64,000 nucleotides of DNA from Dipteris shenzhenensis (Eukaryota; Polypodiophyta; Polypodiopsida; Gleicheniales), in the NCBI GenBank assembly GCA_047967505.1, contig CM106540.1, one strand, 5' to 3'. Positions 23,363-33,032 of the stretch are shown here, one piece after another; the stretch's first letter is position 1, and every line of letters begins with the position of its first letter. Under the pieces are notes generated by a model, which saw nothing but the letters and a program-made list of their open reading frames with translations, was not told the origin of the DNA and made no database searches. A program made the position numbers and the translations under genes.

Positions 23363-24095
23363 TTGTATCGACCCAAACACAGTAAGCAAGTAAGGCAAGG
23401 TAGAACAGTTTCAAAGATTAATTATGGATTGTGGAAGCAAGTCCATAATGCTGTGAAAGATCATGAGGCAGATGGGGAAGCACGAAATAGGAAGGCAGAG
23501 GTGTGGAGGTCTCTTGGTCAACTCTTCATGTTTTGTGACAAAGTAACATGGACAAAGAGTGATTACAAGAACTTTGAGGAGGCAATTAAACATTTTGGAA
23601 AGTCAATGAAAGACGTGTGGACAGCCTGTAATATAACTCACTACATGGTAAGGTTCTGTCTTTTTCTTTTACTTAAGTGTGATCCTCTTTTTTTTATTAC
23701 TTACTATGCATTCTTATGTCTTACAGCATATCATATACAACCACCTTTCCTATTTTGTCAAAAAGTATGGATGCCCAGCTATTTGGTCTACCCAAGGCAT
23801 GGAGAAGTCTCACTACATGGCACGTGATGCATTTTTTAGACACACACAACACTATGGAGGGAGTCAGAAGGCAAATAGTCTAAAGGAAGTCTTCCAATGG
23901 TTTTACCGAAGCATACAACAGAGGCTACATGCTAAAAGAAAAGTTGCTAGCTCCAAAATCAAGCTTGCTTTTCTTCTAGCCCAAAAGCAAAGACGAAGAC
24001 AAGCTCTAGACAATTCAATTGCAGCAGAGAGACATAGACAATGGAGGGAATCTAAGATATTTAGAAACCATAAATGGACAAGTAAACATGAATAG
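23363..24095 (+). pseudogene. DDE transposase C-terminal half, copy 2
   Basis: Exon 1 (23363-23647) and exon 2 (23727-24095) are joined by a canonical 79-nt phase-0 intron (GTAAGG...TTACAG). Across the junction the frame reads ITHYM-HIIYNHLSYFVKKYG, with an HxxxxH pair, and 20 residues later the presumed catalytic Glu in GMEKSHY (23802-23804). It continues through FFRHTQHYGG to a K/R-rich C-terminus, with no stop before 24093. The N-terminal region with both Asp residues and CxxC is absent: only about 30 bp separate the left terminal repeat from the coding similarity. It is related to 72-1585. The transposase would be inactive. Confidence 0.7.
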
Positions 24096-24421
24096 GACTC
24101 ATTTGTAACTTATTGGTGTTATGTCCACATGTTTTCAAACTCATTCAATAGAAATTTTTTTAGTGGAACAAGTGACTCTTGGTGTTATGCATGAAAAGTA
24201 TTTCTTTTGTGAAACATATGATCTAAACTTAATACAATTTGTTCACAATTTCAATATATTGTTCGTTTAATATTTAACGACACCACTCTATGTAAATGTA
24301 CAAATCATTTCATCATCAACTTATTAATCATTTATACAAGATCATACCAGATATCAAAGACTTTGTACAAATCACAGTTCAAATTTAATATAATGTTTGT
24401 GCTATATTTGATGACTAAATC

Positions 24422-26334
24422 CTATTTCTCCCAGGGCCTGCTGATCGGAACTCTCTTTTTGATCTTGATTGGAGTCTTTTTCTTCTTTATTGGCTTGATG
24501 TCGACTGTCTGTTTATCCTTTTCTTTAGCTCTCTCCACCTGTTCCTCTTCTTGGACTGTGTGGCCTGATGCAATCATGGGTGGCTCTCGAAACCTTATGA
24601 GCTGGTGTTTTCCATAGCCCTCCAGATATTTGGGCTCCTTAACACCACATGCTAATGCATAAGAAGTGTAAGACAAAAAGTAAGCGGTCCTAGAGGCTTG
24701 CTTATTCACATAATCTCCAAATATATCTATGGCAGACAACCTCTCTATCAAAATGATCTTTTCCTTTTGCCATGAAAGAACATGTCCACCTAAAGCCCTG
24801 GACAAACATTTTAAGAAGTAAACAATGGCTTCTCCATTGTTGCTCAAGTGCCTATGGTAAATCAAGGTCTTGGCACTGCCGAGATCATGAATATAATGAG
24901 CTAGGCCTGACATTTTGCGAAACCCAACCTGTCTGCTTCCACTTGATCTTTGGAGGAATGTGTCATCCTCAATTTGTAGCTGCCACATATCAAAGGATTG
25001 GAGTGAGACAATACACAACCTACAAAAACAAAGTTAAGCAGAAGTCAAAGTATTTGATTTGAAGTACCTTCTCATTTTCATCAGCAACAAGCAGTTCATC
25101 TTTCCAAAGATTTATCCCTCTCCCCTCTTGTCGAGCCTCTTCTTTAGGCTTTTCTGTGTATAGTGCTGAGAGATTCATAGCTTCCTGTGTGAGCTGGAAG
25201 GCAGCTTCATCTGGCTCTTGGAACTTTTTAGCCTCTTTGAAACAAAATGAAAGGGCCTCTACAGGATCAAAAATTGTTTCCAAAGCCAGTAGTGAATGGT
25301 CATCCTCTATGCCAACCTCCTTGTCAAGCCTTGAAGCCTGGGCAATAAGGGAAATGGCATAGTGCTCCCTCAAATTGAACATAAACTCTATATCATGGAG
25401 GAAAACATAATCCTTTCCACCCATCAACACATCTAGAAGCATGGCACTGCATAGTTGCTGCTCTGAACATCAAAATCTTCAACTGGCTCTGCTCCCCTCA
25501 GAGTTTTTGTTCTCAATTGAACAAGGTCAAGAGCAGCCACTTGCAGCCCCTCATCCTGAAGGTTGATATCTTCTTCTTGCTCTGCCATTTCTGTGACCAA
25601 AGAAACATCCTCCTTTTCCTCTGCTTCAGATGTGTCTTCTTCTTCTATTTCTTGCCCTTGTTCATCCAAAGACTCTTGACTGAAGACAATGTACATAAGA
25701 AATGCTAGGGTTTCCTCCAGCAGTCTGCACTTTCTGGTGTGCAAAGTACAGTTGAATTTATATTGATCAGGCAGGCTGTCAAATCTTCTGTTCACATGGT
25801 ACCTCAGCCTATCATTGGAGACAATATGATTTATGTGCACAAAAACCTTTTCTCCTTCCACAATTCTTCCTGCCTCTGTCAGTTCTTTGAAGGTATCCCA
25901 ATAGTCTGAAAGAAAATCTTTGTGCTGCTCCAGTACAAAGCTCATTGTGAACTCCATGTTGAAAATACTGTGGTATATATGGAAGTTACTCTGAGCCTTG
26001 CATTTGTGAAGAAAATCAAATAGGAGCAAATCTGGAGAATTGTCCTCTTCTGGTTTCATTTGTTTTTTGATGGAAGAATCAGCACTCTGCTCCAGTCTCT
26101 TCTTTTTTCCTGTTCAAAAACTTATATACTATGAATTCTATATGCTGACATATGCAATCAGTGAATGCATTGTATATCACCAGATAATTCTTTCATGACA
26201 TCTCATGACTCACCTGGTGATTGCTGTGGTCTAATAATAGCAGCAGAAAAGTCCAGCTTCCTCTTGAAAGGTGGGGCCTGGGAGCCAACTGTTCCGAAGC
26301 AAAAACATTTCTCATCATCAAGGAAGATTTCCAT
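24422..26334 (-). pseudogene. Gene A of element 2 (FLHDIE-motif protein), three exons
   Basis: Exon 1 is 26334-26214 (MEIFLDDEKCFCFG), then GTGAGT...AACAG. Exon 2 runs from 26109 to about 25068 and exon 3 from about 25019 to 24422. Exon 2 has helical N-terminal sequence (LLLFDFLHKCKAQSNFHIYH), an acidic E/D-rich middle, and YVFLHDIEFMFNLREH. A one-base frameshift lies near 25440 and the frame at the last splice junction also needs a one-base shift. Exon 3 holds FLKCLSRALGGHVLSW and KEKIILIERLSAIDIFGDY and ends in a K-rich tail. I do not recognise the fold. It is transcribed divergently from the H3-Ulp1 gene across a 2.6-kb spacer full of inverted motifs. Confidence 0.65.
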
Positions 26335-26502
26335 AGGGCTAAAGATATCAAATTAATGAGATAGAAGTGAGAACCAAATCAGACACAGGAATTTGCAGCA
26401 AAACGCGATGGGAGACCATTTGGAAAATATAAAGCACTCTCCTCGCATTTTGTTGCAAATTCTCGAGTTCTATTCATGTGAATGTCAAATCAAACACCGT
26501 AT

Positions 26503-27069
26503 TAGAAAAAAAGGGAGCTCATTTTGGGGCCTTTTAGAAGAGAGAGAAAATAGGCTCTCAACCAATCAGGAGTGGGCCAACGTAACGTTGAAAATTCAAC
26601 AAAAGAAGATGAAAATAAGAAAAATAAATAGTACTATATGTTCGTAGAAGCATGTCACATTAATGAGGTGATCTAGTTTGAATCTTTTAAAAATTTATTT
26701 TCTGTGCAGAATTTGGTGATTCTGACACCGCAGACGCATCCGAAACGGCCCAAAACCCCAAAAACGGCACTGGAAATGCTGGAATCGGACATCCGGAGGC
26801 CCGGAAACGGCCAAAAAAGGCCGAAAAGTGAGATTTGCAGCAAAATGCGATTTGGCACCTTTTGAGCGGTGTCAGAATCACCAAATTCTGCACAGAAAAG
26901 TGTTGCTCTTATATGAACATTGAATGTAAAGCATGTGAAAGAATATATTTATTCCTTTTCACACTGACATTTCTCACACAAGTATCCATATTTTCTTGCT
27001 TTTGTAGAGAGAGAAAAGAGAAAATAGTGAAGTTTTTACAGGGCCCCAAAATGAGCTCCCTTTTTCCTA
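26503..27069 (-). mobile_element. 567-bp deletion derivative of the element 2 family
   Basis: The left end TAGAAAAAAAGGGAGCTCAT and right end CCCTTTTTCCTA are flanked by AT on both sides. The left 100 bp match the right end of element 2 and the right end matches the left end of element 2, so it is a MITE-like derivative in reverse orientation. The local paralogous sequence near 27260 (cactaggttcatctcag) lacks it and has a single AT, supporting insertion. Confidence 0.85.
26698..26899. repeat. Perfect 34-bp inverted repeat
   Basis: Arms 26698-26731 (starting ttttctgtgcagaatttggt) and 26866-26899 are exact reverse complements around a 134-bp GC-richer spacer. It lies wholly within the 567-bp derivative and may be a nested foldback. 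Confidence 0.9.
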
Positions 27070-28910
27070 ATCTCAGTGAATCCTGGACACTATGATCTCA
27101 TATGCAAGAGAAATGCTAGACCTAAGTGAAACTTTTCATGAGGAATGTGTCAACAACAGGAATTTGCAGCAAAATACGATATGGGCTATTTAGAGATTTA
27201 TAAACCACTCTCCTCGCATTTTGTTGCAAATTCTCAAGTTCTGTTCATGTGCATGTCAAATCAAGCACTAGGTTCATCTCAGTGATTCCTGGACACTATG
27301 ATCTCATATGCAAGAGCATTAATGGAGCTGAGTGAAACTTTTCATGAGGAATGTGTCAACAATAGGAATTTGTAGCAAAATGCGATATGGACTATTTAGA
27401 GAATTATAAACCACTCTCCTCGCATTTTGTTGCAAATTTCTAGTTTCTATTCATATCCATCTCCAATCTAATTCTTGGGTGATTTACCACATTCTTGGAC
27501 AGTATAAATTGAAAATGTAACAAGAAGGATGGAGCTGAGTGAAGACATTTGGACATCAAAAATCCAATGGATGGAAGAAATATATGTTAAAAAACATTGA
27601 AACCAATCTAGAATTCTGACCTTTTTTTTCCTTTTCCATGCTGATGGAGTTGCACTGGTAAATCTCCTGCTCTTTCTCTAGCTTGAACTCTGCACTCTAG
27701 GTAACCTGGAGATCTGACAGTAGTAGTAGTCTTCAGGCAGGTTGCAGTCTGGATGGAGTGTGCTGGGTAGGAAAGGATCAGAGAGGATGGAGTGTGCAGT
27801 CTCGATGGAGTGTGCTGGGTAGGAGTGTGCTAGATGAAGATGCGAGGGTCGTGGCAGGGATGAAAGATTGGGAGGCAGGGGAGGGAAGAGTGGTTGTGGT
27901 ATTGATTATGAAATCATGAATGGCACAAGTTCCAAGGCATAAAGTGTACTTTCACACGTGCCAAATTTCAAACTCCAAGAGATCTGGGTCCCATCCACAC
28001 GTGTGAAAAAACGACTACATTCCACACGTGTGGGATTTAGAAGATGCCTTATTTGTATTTGCACTTATTTGTGGTATCCTGTTTTAGACCTCTTACCCTC
28101 CAGTCTCTGCTCTCTTGCCTCCCTACCTCCATACTCTGCAACATCAGCATCCTATCCAGCAGCACAGGTTCATCCTCAGCACAAGTTACTTATCAGCAGC
28201 ACAGCACATCCACAGATAGATTCCAGGTCAGTAACAATGGGTTCTCCCCTTAGTCTCTGCAATCTTCTTGCCTACAATAGAAAAAATCCATCCTGCATGG
28301 AAATGCATAGACTCAAGTCAAGACAGAGAAATCACTGTAGGAATGCAGATCTTCAAGTGTGATATTTGCATGTGAGGGTAAAACTGTACTTATGGGTTCT
28401 CCCTTCAGTTTGTGCACACTTCTTGCCTTCCATAGACTCAATCCATCCTGTATGGTTATGCAAACACCTTCAAATGACTGAAGGCATATTCCAACATGCT
28501 GCCTCATGAATTTGAAGCAAAACGTGAGGAGAAGGCCTTAGGAATTTCAAACAGCTGAAATCGTGTTTTGTTGCAAAGATTGAAATATTGCTTCATCAAC
28601 CCTTGTCATTCTGGTTTTGTGACTGCCATAGCTATCCATAGCTGTAATCTTCTTGCATAAACTCCATTCATACTGTATTTAGTTGTAGAGATAGAGAAAT
28701 CACTGTAGGAATGCACCAGCATGTCATTTTAAAAATTTGCAACAAAATGCGATGTGGACCTGTTTGAAATTTCAAACTGCTCATATCGCATTTTATTGCA
28801 AATTTCTCTATATGCCTTCATCCACCCCTATGATTGCCTTTTCTTTGTTAAAACATGTTCTCCATGTCTGTGATCTCTTTCCAATCCTTTGTATGCAGTT
28901 TTTCAGAGTG

Positions 28911-31016
28911 ATGGCAAGAACCAAGTCAATTGCAAGGAAAGTTGGCAAAGGGCCAAGGCTTGCAGCAACAGCAGCTGGGGCAGGTACCAAGAAATTTAGT
29001 GTGCCTCCAAAGGGAAGAGATGCACATGGCAGGAAGGGTAAGCCAATGAGCCTGCTCAAGCAAAAGGCCAAAAGATTGAATCATGGTGCAGGTGTGCTAA
29101 GGGAGATCAAGAGGCAATAGAAAGCTATAGGCTTTGCAATACCCAAGGCACCTTTTCAAAGACTGGTGAGAGAAATTTGTGACAGTTGGAATCTTGGGTT
29201 CAGGTGGAATAGAACTGCCATTATTTCCTTACAGGAAATGGCAGAGGATTACTTGGAAAAATATTTTTAAGATGCAATGCTTGTAGCAGCCCATGCTCAC
29301 AGGGTGACTTTGATGGCCAAAGACTTCAACACTTTGTCCAGAGTGAGATGGAGGTATGACAAGCTTGTTCATCCTGTGAAATGGAAGGACATCAAAATGA
29401 GAGACATATTGCTAATTCCACCTACAAGGAAGTTGAAGATTGATGAGGTAAAGGTTGTTGAGGTAACGCACTCAAAGAACACCAGAGGGAAGGCTGCTTA
29501 TGAGGACTCACTGAAGCAGCAAATAAAAGAAACAAAATCTGTTATAGATGTGGAGACTGGAAAGAAGGAGCTACAGATACATAGAAGGTTGAAGGAGCTG
29601 GGCCCTGATGTAGTTGTCCATATTGAGGATGAAGTTTCAGTGAATGATTTTGACTTGACAAAACAATGCTTAGCAGCATTGGCTCATAAGAATGAGTATT
29701 GCTTTGATACTATCATTCTTGCAATGCTCTAGTAAGTGTCTATTATTTTACATTTTTTGCAAATCGATCCTCCTTGTGCCTCCTTTATAACCTACCCTAA
29801 TTATTTTTTGGTCCTATGCAGCATGATGAGAAGCTGGCTTCACCCCTCTGTATAGCATACACTCCATATTATTGATCCTGCCATTTCTTCTAAATTAAGA
29901 GATGCAAAGGAGACTCCCATGAGTATTTCCAGCTGGTTCAAACACTGCAGTTTTGAAGTAATTGATGTTTTGCTACTTCCATACCATAGCAGGTATGTGG
30001 GTGACTACTTCTTTTAAGATTCTTCTTTAAGATTGGGAACTCTTGTAGCCTTTGATTTCCTTATGCTTTTTTCCTTATGTAGTGACCACTGGAGTTTTGT
30101 TTCTATTGACATCCAGCAGAAGCAATGCTTTCTATTCAACTCTCTAAAAAACACACACACAGAGCTGAGATTGTAAGTGCTGTGTGTGCTTTTTGAACTT
30201 AAAACTTCATTATTTTGATATCATACTAACTAAATTATACATATTGCAGTTGTATTAGAAGGCTTTTAGATGCATTGGATCACTGTCCTCCAAATGTCTC
30301 TCTTTTGGATTCAATAGAGCCAATAATTCTAGAGGTAAAAAGTCTATTAAATGCTATGTCTTTGAACTTATAGAATAATTTTGTTTTGTGCTGATGCTAA
30401 TAGTTTCTAACATATCTTTCTAACTGTACAGACACCACAACAAAATGATTCAAGTAGCTGTGGATGGAGAGTGCTGATCAATGCAAAATATCTACTTTCA
30501 AGCTACTTTGAGAAGGAACAGCCAGACCTTGTAAGGAAAAATACTTTTCATTTAGCTTGAAGATAATTCATAATGATACAAAGTGTTCTAAATTATCCTC
30601 TGCCATTGCAGATGAAAGAGGATAGCTTCAGCTCCAACTATGTACATAATTCTAGAGCTCATACAATTTGGAGGTTTTTGAGCTATGCCTCCCCCAAACC
30701 TATTGTACCAGCTACTGTGGAGCTGGGTGAGAGCTCTAAAGTACAAGAAGGTGTCATACACCTTGATGCCACAGATGAAGCACCTAATGCTGAGGACCAA
30801 AAGCCACAGGAGCAATCACATAGTGCTGAGGAGGAGCAGACACAGGAGCAAAGACCTGCTACTGATGTTGTTGAGGAGAAGGTGGAGAAGCAGCAAAGAG
30901 ATGCTCCTGGGGCAGTGGAGGAGACAATGGAGCAACACCAACATACTGCACAGGACAGGATGGAGCAGCAGAGAAAAGATCCTCCAAAAAATGTAGAGCA
31001 GTCAAGCTGTACATAA
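28911..31016 (+). pseudogene. Histone H3-like / Ulp1 (C48) cysteine protease fusion gene, six exons
   Basis: The start at 28911 gives an H3-type N-terminus ARTKSIARKV (K4 and K9 positions kept), then GVLREIKRQ (alphaN), APFQRLVREICDSW (alpha1), AIISLQEMAEDYL and AHAHRVTLMAKDF (alpha2-alpha3). Exons are 28911-29731, 29822-29992, 30083-30172, 30250-30334, 30432-30530 and 30612-31016; all joins keep frame and use GT-AG. After a linker comes a Ulp1/SENP-like protease: MMRSWLHPSV, VLLLPYHS-SDHWSFVSID (catalytic His), FLFNSL (usual Asp is Asn) and PQQNDSSSCGW (Gln and Cys). A Q/E-rich tail follows. In-frame stops at 29118, 29268 and 29853 make this copy a pseudogene. Ulp1 proteins cleave SUMO or related tags, and plant transposons often carry them; the fusion to H3 is new to me. 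Confidence 0.85.
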
Positions 31017-31220
31017 ATAGAAAATGGATGTCATAAATATGTTCTACATATTTAACTAAACAGTTTTGTACAAAATCTTACTTGATTGAATACAAAACCT
31101 TTGTTTATGGAGTCTGTGTTATCTCAATTTTTAAATTTTCGATGTCTTTGCATTTTATTGAGCTCTCTCTTCTTTTGAGTAACTGCAAAAAAGCAATATG
31201 AATCAGAGTGGTAAATTAAA

Positions 31221-32542
31221 CTAATAGCAATGCTTAATGAGACTAGGATAAATCAGTTGGTGTACCTTTCTATTGTTGTAGATAAATAAAAAGTCGTTTG
31301 AGATAGAACCTTCTATCTCAAACAGAATGTCACTGCGCAATTGAGCTAGGGAGAAACATTCTCTTAATGAGATATTGACTAGCACATCACCATTCTCAAC
31401 AACATCAATATCAATAAGTTTATTTTCTGCACCAAAAGACTCTTCATCTTGATCCATTGGGACTAGTTTTGTGCCTAGCATTCGACTGCGCTTGTAATAA
31501 AAAGAGAAAATAAAATTTTGTGATGTAACCATGTACTTCAGTTGCATAGAAGGTTGGACAACCTCACAAAACACTAAACTACATGTCTTCTTATCCCAAC
31601 CTTTATCCAAAAAATGTGGCATGCATGCCGAATTTGTTGCTTTAACTGTGAACATTGTTTTTGAAACCTTCACTGGAAAGGTATTAAACAAGTCCACAAA
31701 AACTGCGAGAGGCATGCATAAATAAATTTTTACTATCCTAGTGGCAATATTGGGCATCAGAGCTTTCTGTACTTCTGTAAAAAGCTTCGCCCTATATGCC
31801 TGTGTAACACTAGAATGTGGGTGAGGCCAATCCACTGAATTCCATGCCGGAAGGTCTTGTTTTATTAATACACCATGTGTGTTAGCTTTGTCCAGCAACT
31901 GATAAAAATGATCAGTAAAAAATATACCCGATTGAGCTAGCTCTATTGCACATCGAACTTGGTAGTGTTGTTCTCCTATTGATCCATGTAGAACATCTAT
32001 AAATCCCAGAATACAATCGATGTTTTGCCATGTCTCATACGATGAAGGATATAAATCTGAAATAAAACAACACAAGAATGTCAATAAGCTAAGAGAGAAA
32101 GCTTCATCTTAAAAATCCATACACCTCGTAAAGAAAAAAACCACAATAGAAAAATATACAATTAGGCCTGTGTTGCGGAAGATTTTTTGGATAGTCTCAC
32201 AAGACGTTCTTTATGCATGTACACGTGCTGAATCAAAACTTCTTTCACGGATATCTTCCCTTTGGTGATTTTAAAATCTCGTACTCTTCCCTTCCACGAT
32301 GCCAAGAAAATGTTTTTTGTCTGGGGTCTTTTTCTTTTGCTAGGTTGCATGAGCACCCATGCTCCTTTCGAAACACTAAACCTTTCCCAAGTTCCTTTCG
32401 TTTTGACTGTACTTGAATTCTCTACCAACGAAATAGAAGAAGCAGGTCAACGGGGTAAGGATGTTTGGTATAATTCTGCCTTCGTAGCATTATCATCCAC
32501 AGAGCGTCTTCCACAAGAACAGCCATGGTTTTGGTTCACCAT
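31221..32542 (-). pseudogene. Gene B of element 2 (WKGR motif exon plus ubiquitin-like C-terminus)
   Basis: The first exon probably starts at 32542 (MVNQNHGCSCGRRS), crosses a stop near 32450 and contains WERFSVSKGAWVLM, ASWKGRVRDF and IQHVYMHKERLVRL, ending before 32160. After an intron ending TTTCAG, the exon 32061-31221 reads DLYPSSYETWQNID, LPAWNSVDWPHPHSSVTQAY, then CSLVFCEVV and a C-terminal SLAQLRSDILFEIEGSI with FLFIYNNRKV. This last part has the spacing of a ubiquitin-like beta-grasp. Element 1 has the homologous gene at 4838-6562. The family is unnamed to me; a BAH-like reading of the WKGR exon is speculative. Confidence 0.6.
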
Positions 32543-33000
32543 GGAGATTTTTTGAATCTGTAACAATAGCAAAGTAATGTAACTAAGATAACAATTTGAA
32601 GTTTCAAGAAAGAGAAAGTGTGCAGACAGACAGTTGACGAGAAACATCTTACTCCATGCCAAACAGGATCAAGGGAGCAGTTTTAGAAAAGAAAGGCTGT
32701 TGCACAATGAGGCAATGGTGTAGAATGGTAGACCTTTCGCACGAAAGGTGGCACAACATTTCAAAGTTCAAAGGAAGGTGGAAGCGGGAAGGCCCTTGTT
32801 AGATGAAATGTCAGTTTAGATTCTATATTCTTGTCCAAAGATCTTCTGAGAATAAAAAACCAATCTCCACATTAATGTAGCACGCTTGTACCTACATAAA
32901 GTATTGTTTCTTTTTTCTATTTTCTCTTATTTTCATGAATTTTCAACGTTATGTTGGCCCTCTATTGATTGGTTGAGAGCTTATTTTTCCAAATCGTAAA

Positions 33001-33030
33001 AGGCCCCAAAATGAGCTCCCTTTTTTCCTA
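33001..33030 (-). repeat. Right terminal inverted repeat of element 2
   Basis: ggccccaaaatgagctccc followed by ttttttccta. About 75 further subterminal bases (tttccaaatcg back to gaattttcaacgtta) match the left end of the 567-bp element in reverse complement, including the 'accaatca' and 'cgttgaaaattca' blocks. Confidence 0.85.
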
Positions 33031-33032
33031 AT

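Larger units (their letters stand above)
26335..28910. promoter_or_regulatory. Divergent intergenic spacer with repeated GCAAAATGCGA inverted pairs
   Basis: Five inverted pairs of a motif like TTTGCAGCAAAATGCGAT facing its reverse complement ATCGCATTTTGTTGCAAA lie at about 26389/26445, 27165/27220, 27364/27418, 28507/28565 and 28735/28790. Each pair is about 55-65 bp apart. A single copy lies at 26833. The first three pairs also share the surrounding sequence (cactctcctcgcattttg, catgtcaaatcaa), so part of this is local duplication. Regulatory or transposase-binding roles are inference. Confidence 0.55.
23305..33030 (+). mobile_element. Element 2: 9.7-kb histone H3-Ulp1-bearing DNA transposon
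   Basis: The left end TAGGGAAAAAGGGAACTC (continuing attttggggccc) and the right end inverse CCCTTTTTTCCTA form terminal inverted repeats of roughly 30 bp. AT flanks both sides (23303-23304 and 33031-33032). Minus-strand Copia 1 coding sequence lies on both sides, so this is a discrete insertion. Contents are the transposase C-terminal half (+), gene A (-), the H3-Ulp1 gene (+) and gene B (-). A 567-bp element (26503-27069) inside it has the same ends in reverse order. The 5' part of the transposase is missing, so this copy is non-autonomous. Confidence 0.8.

Noticed and set aside
23411-23593. Minus-strand frame over transposase copy 2
   Set aside because: Shadow of the plus-strand exon that has the conserved motifs.
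30588-30815. Minus-strand 75-codon frame in the H3-Ulp1 gene
   Set aside because: Overlaps the spliced plus-strand exon 6; no motif.
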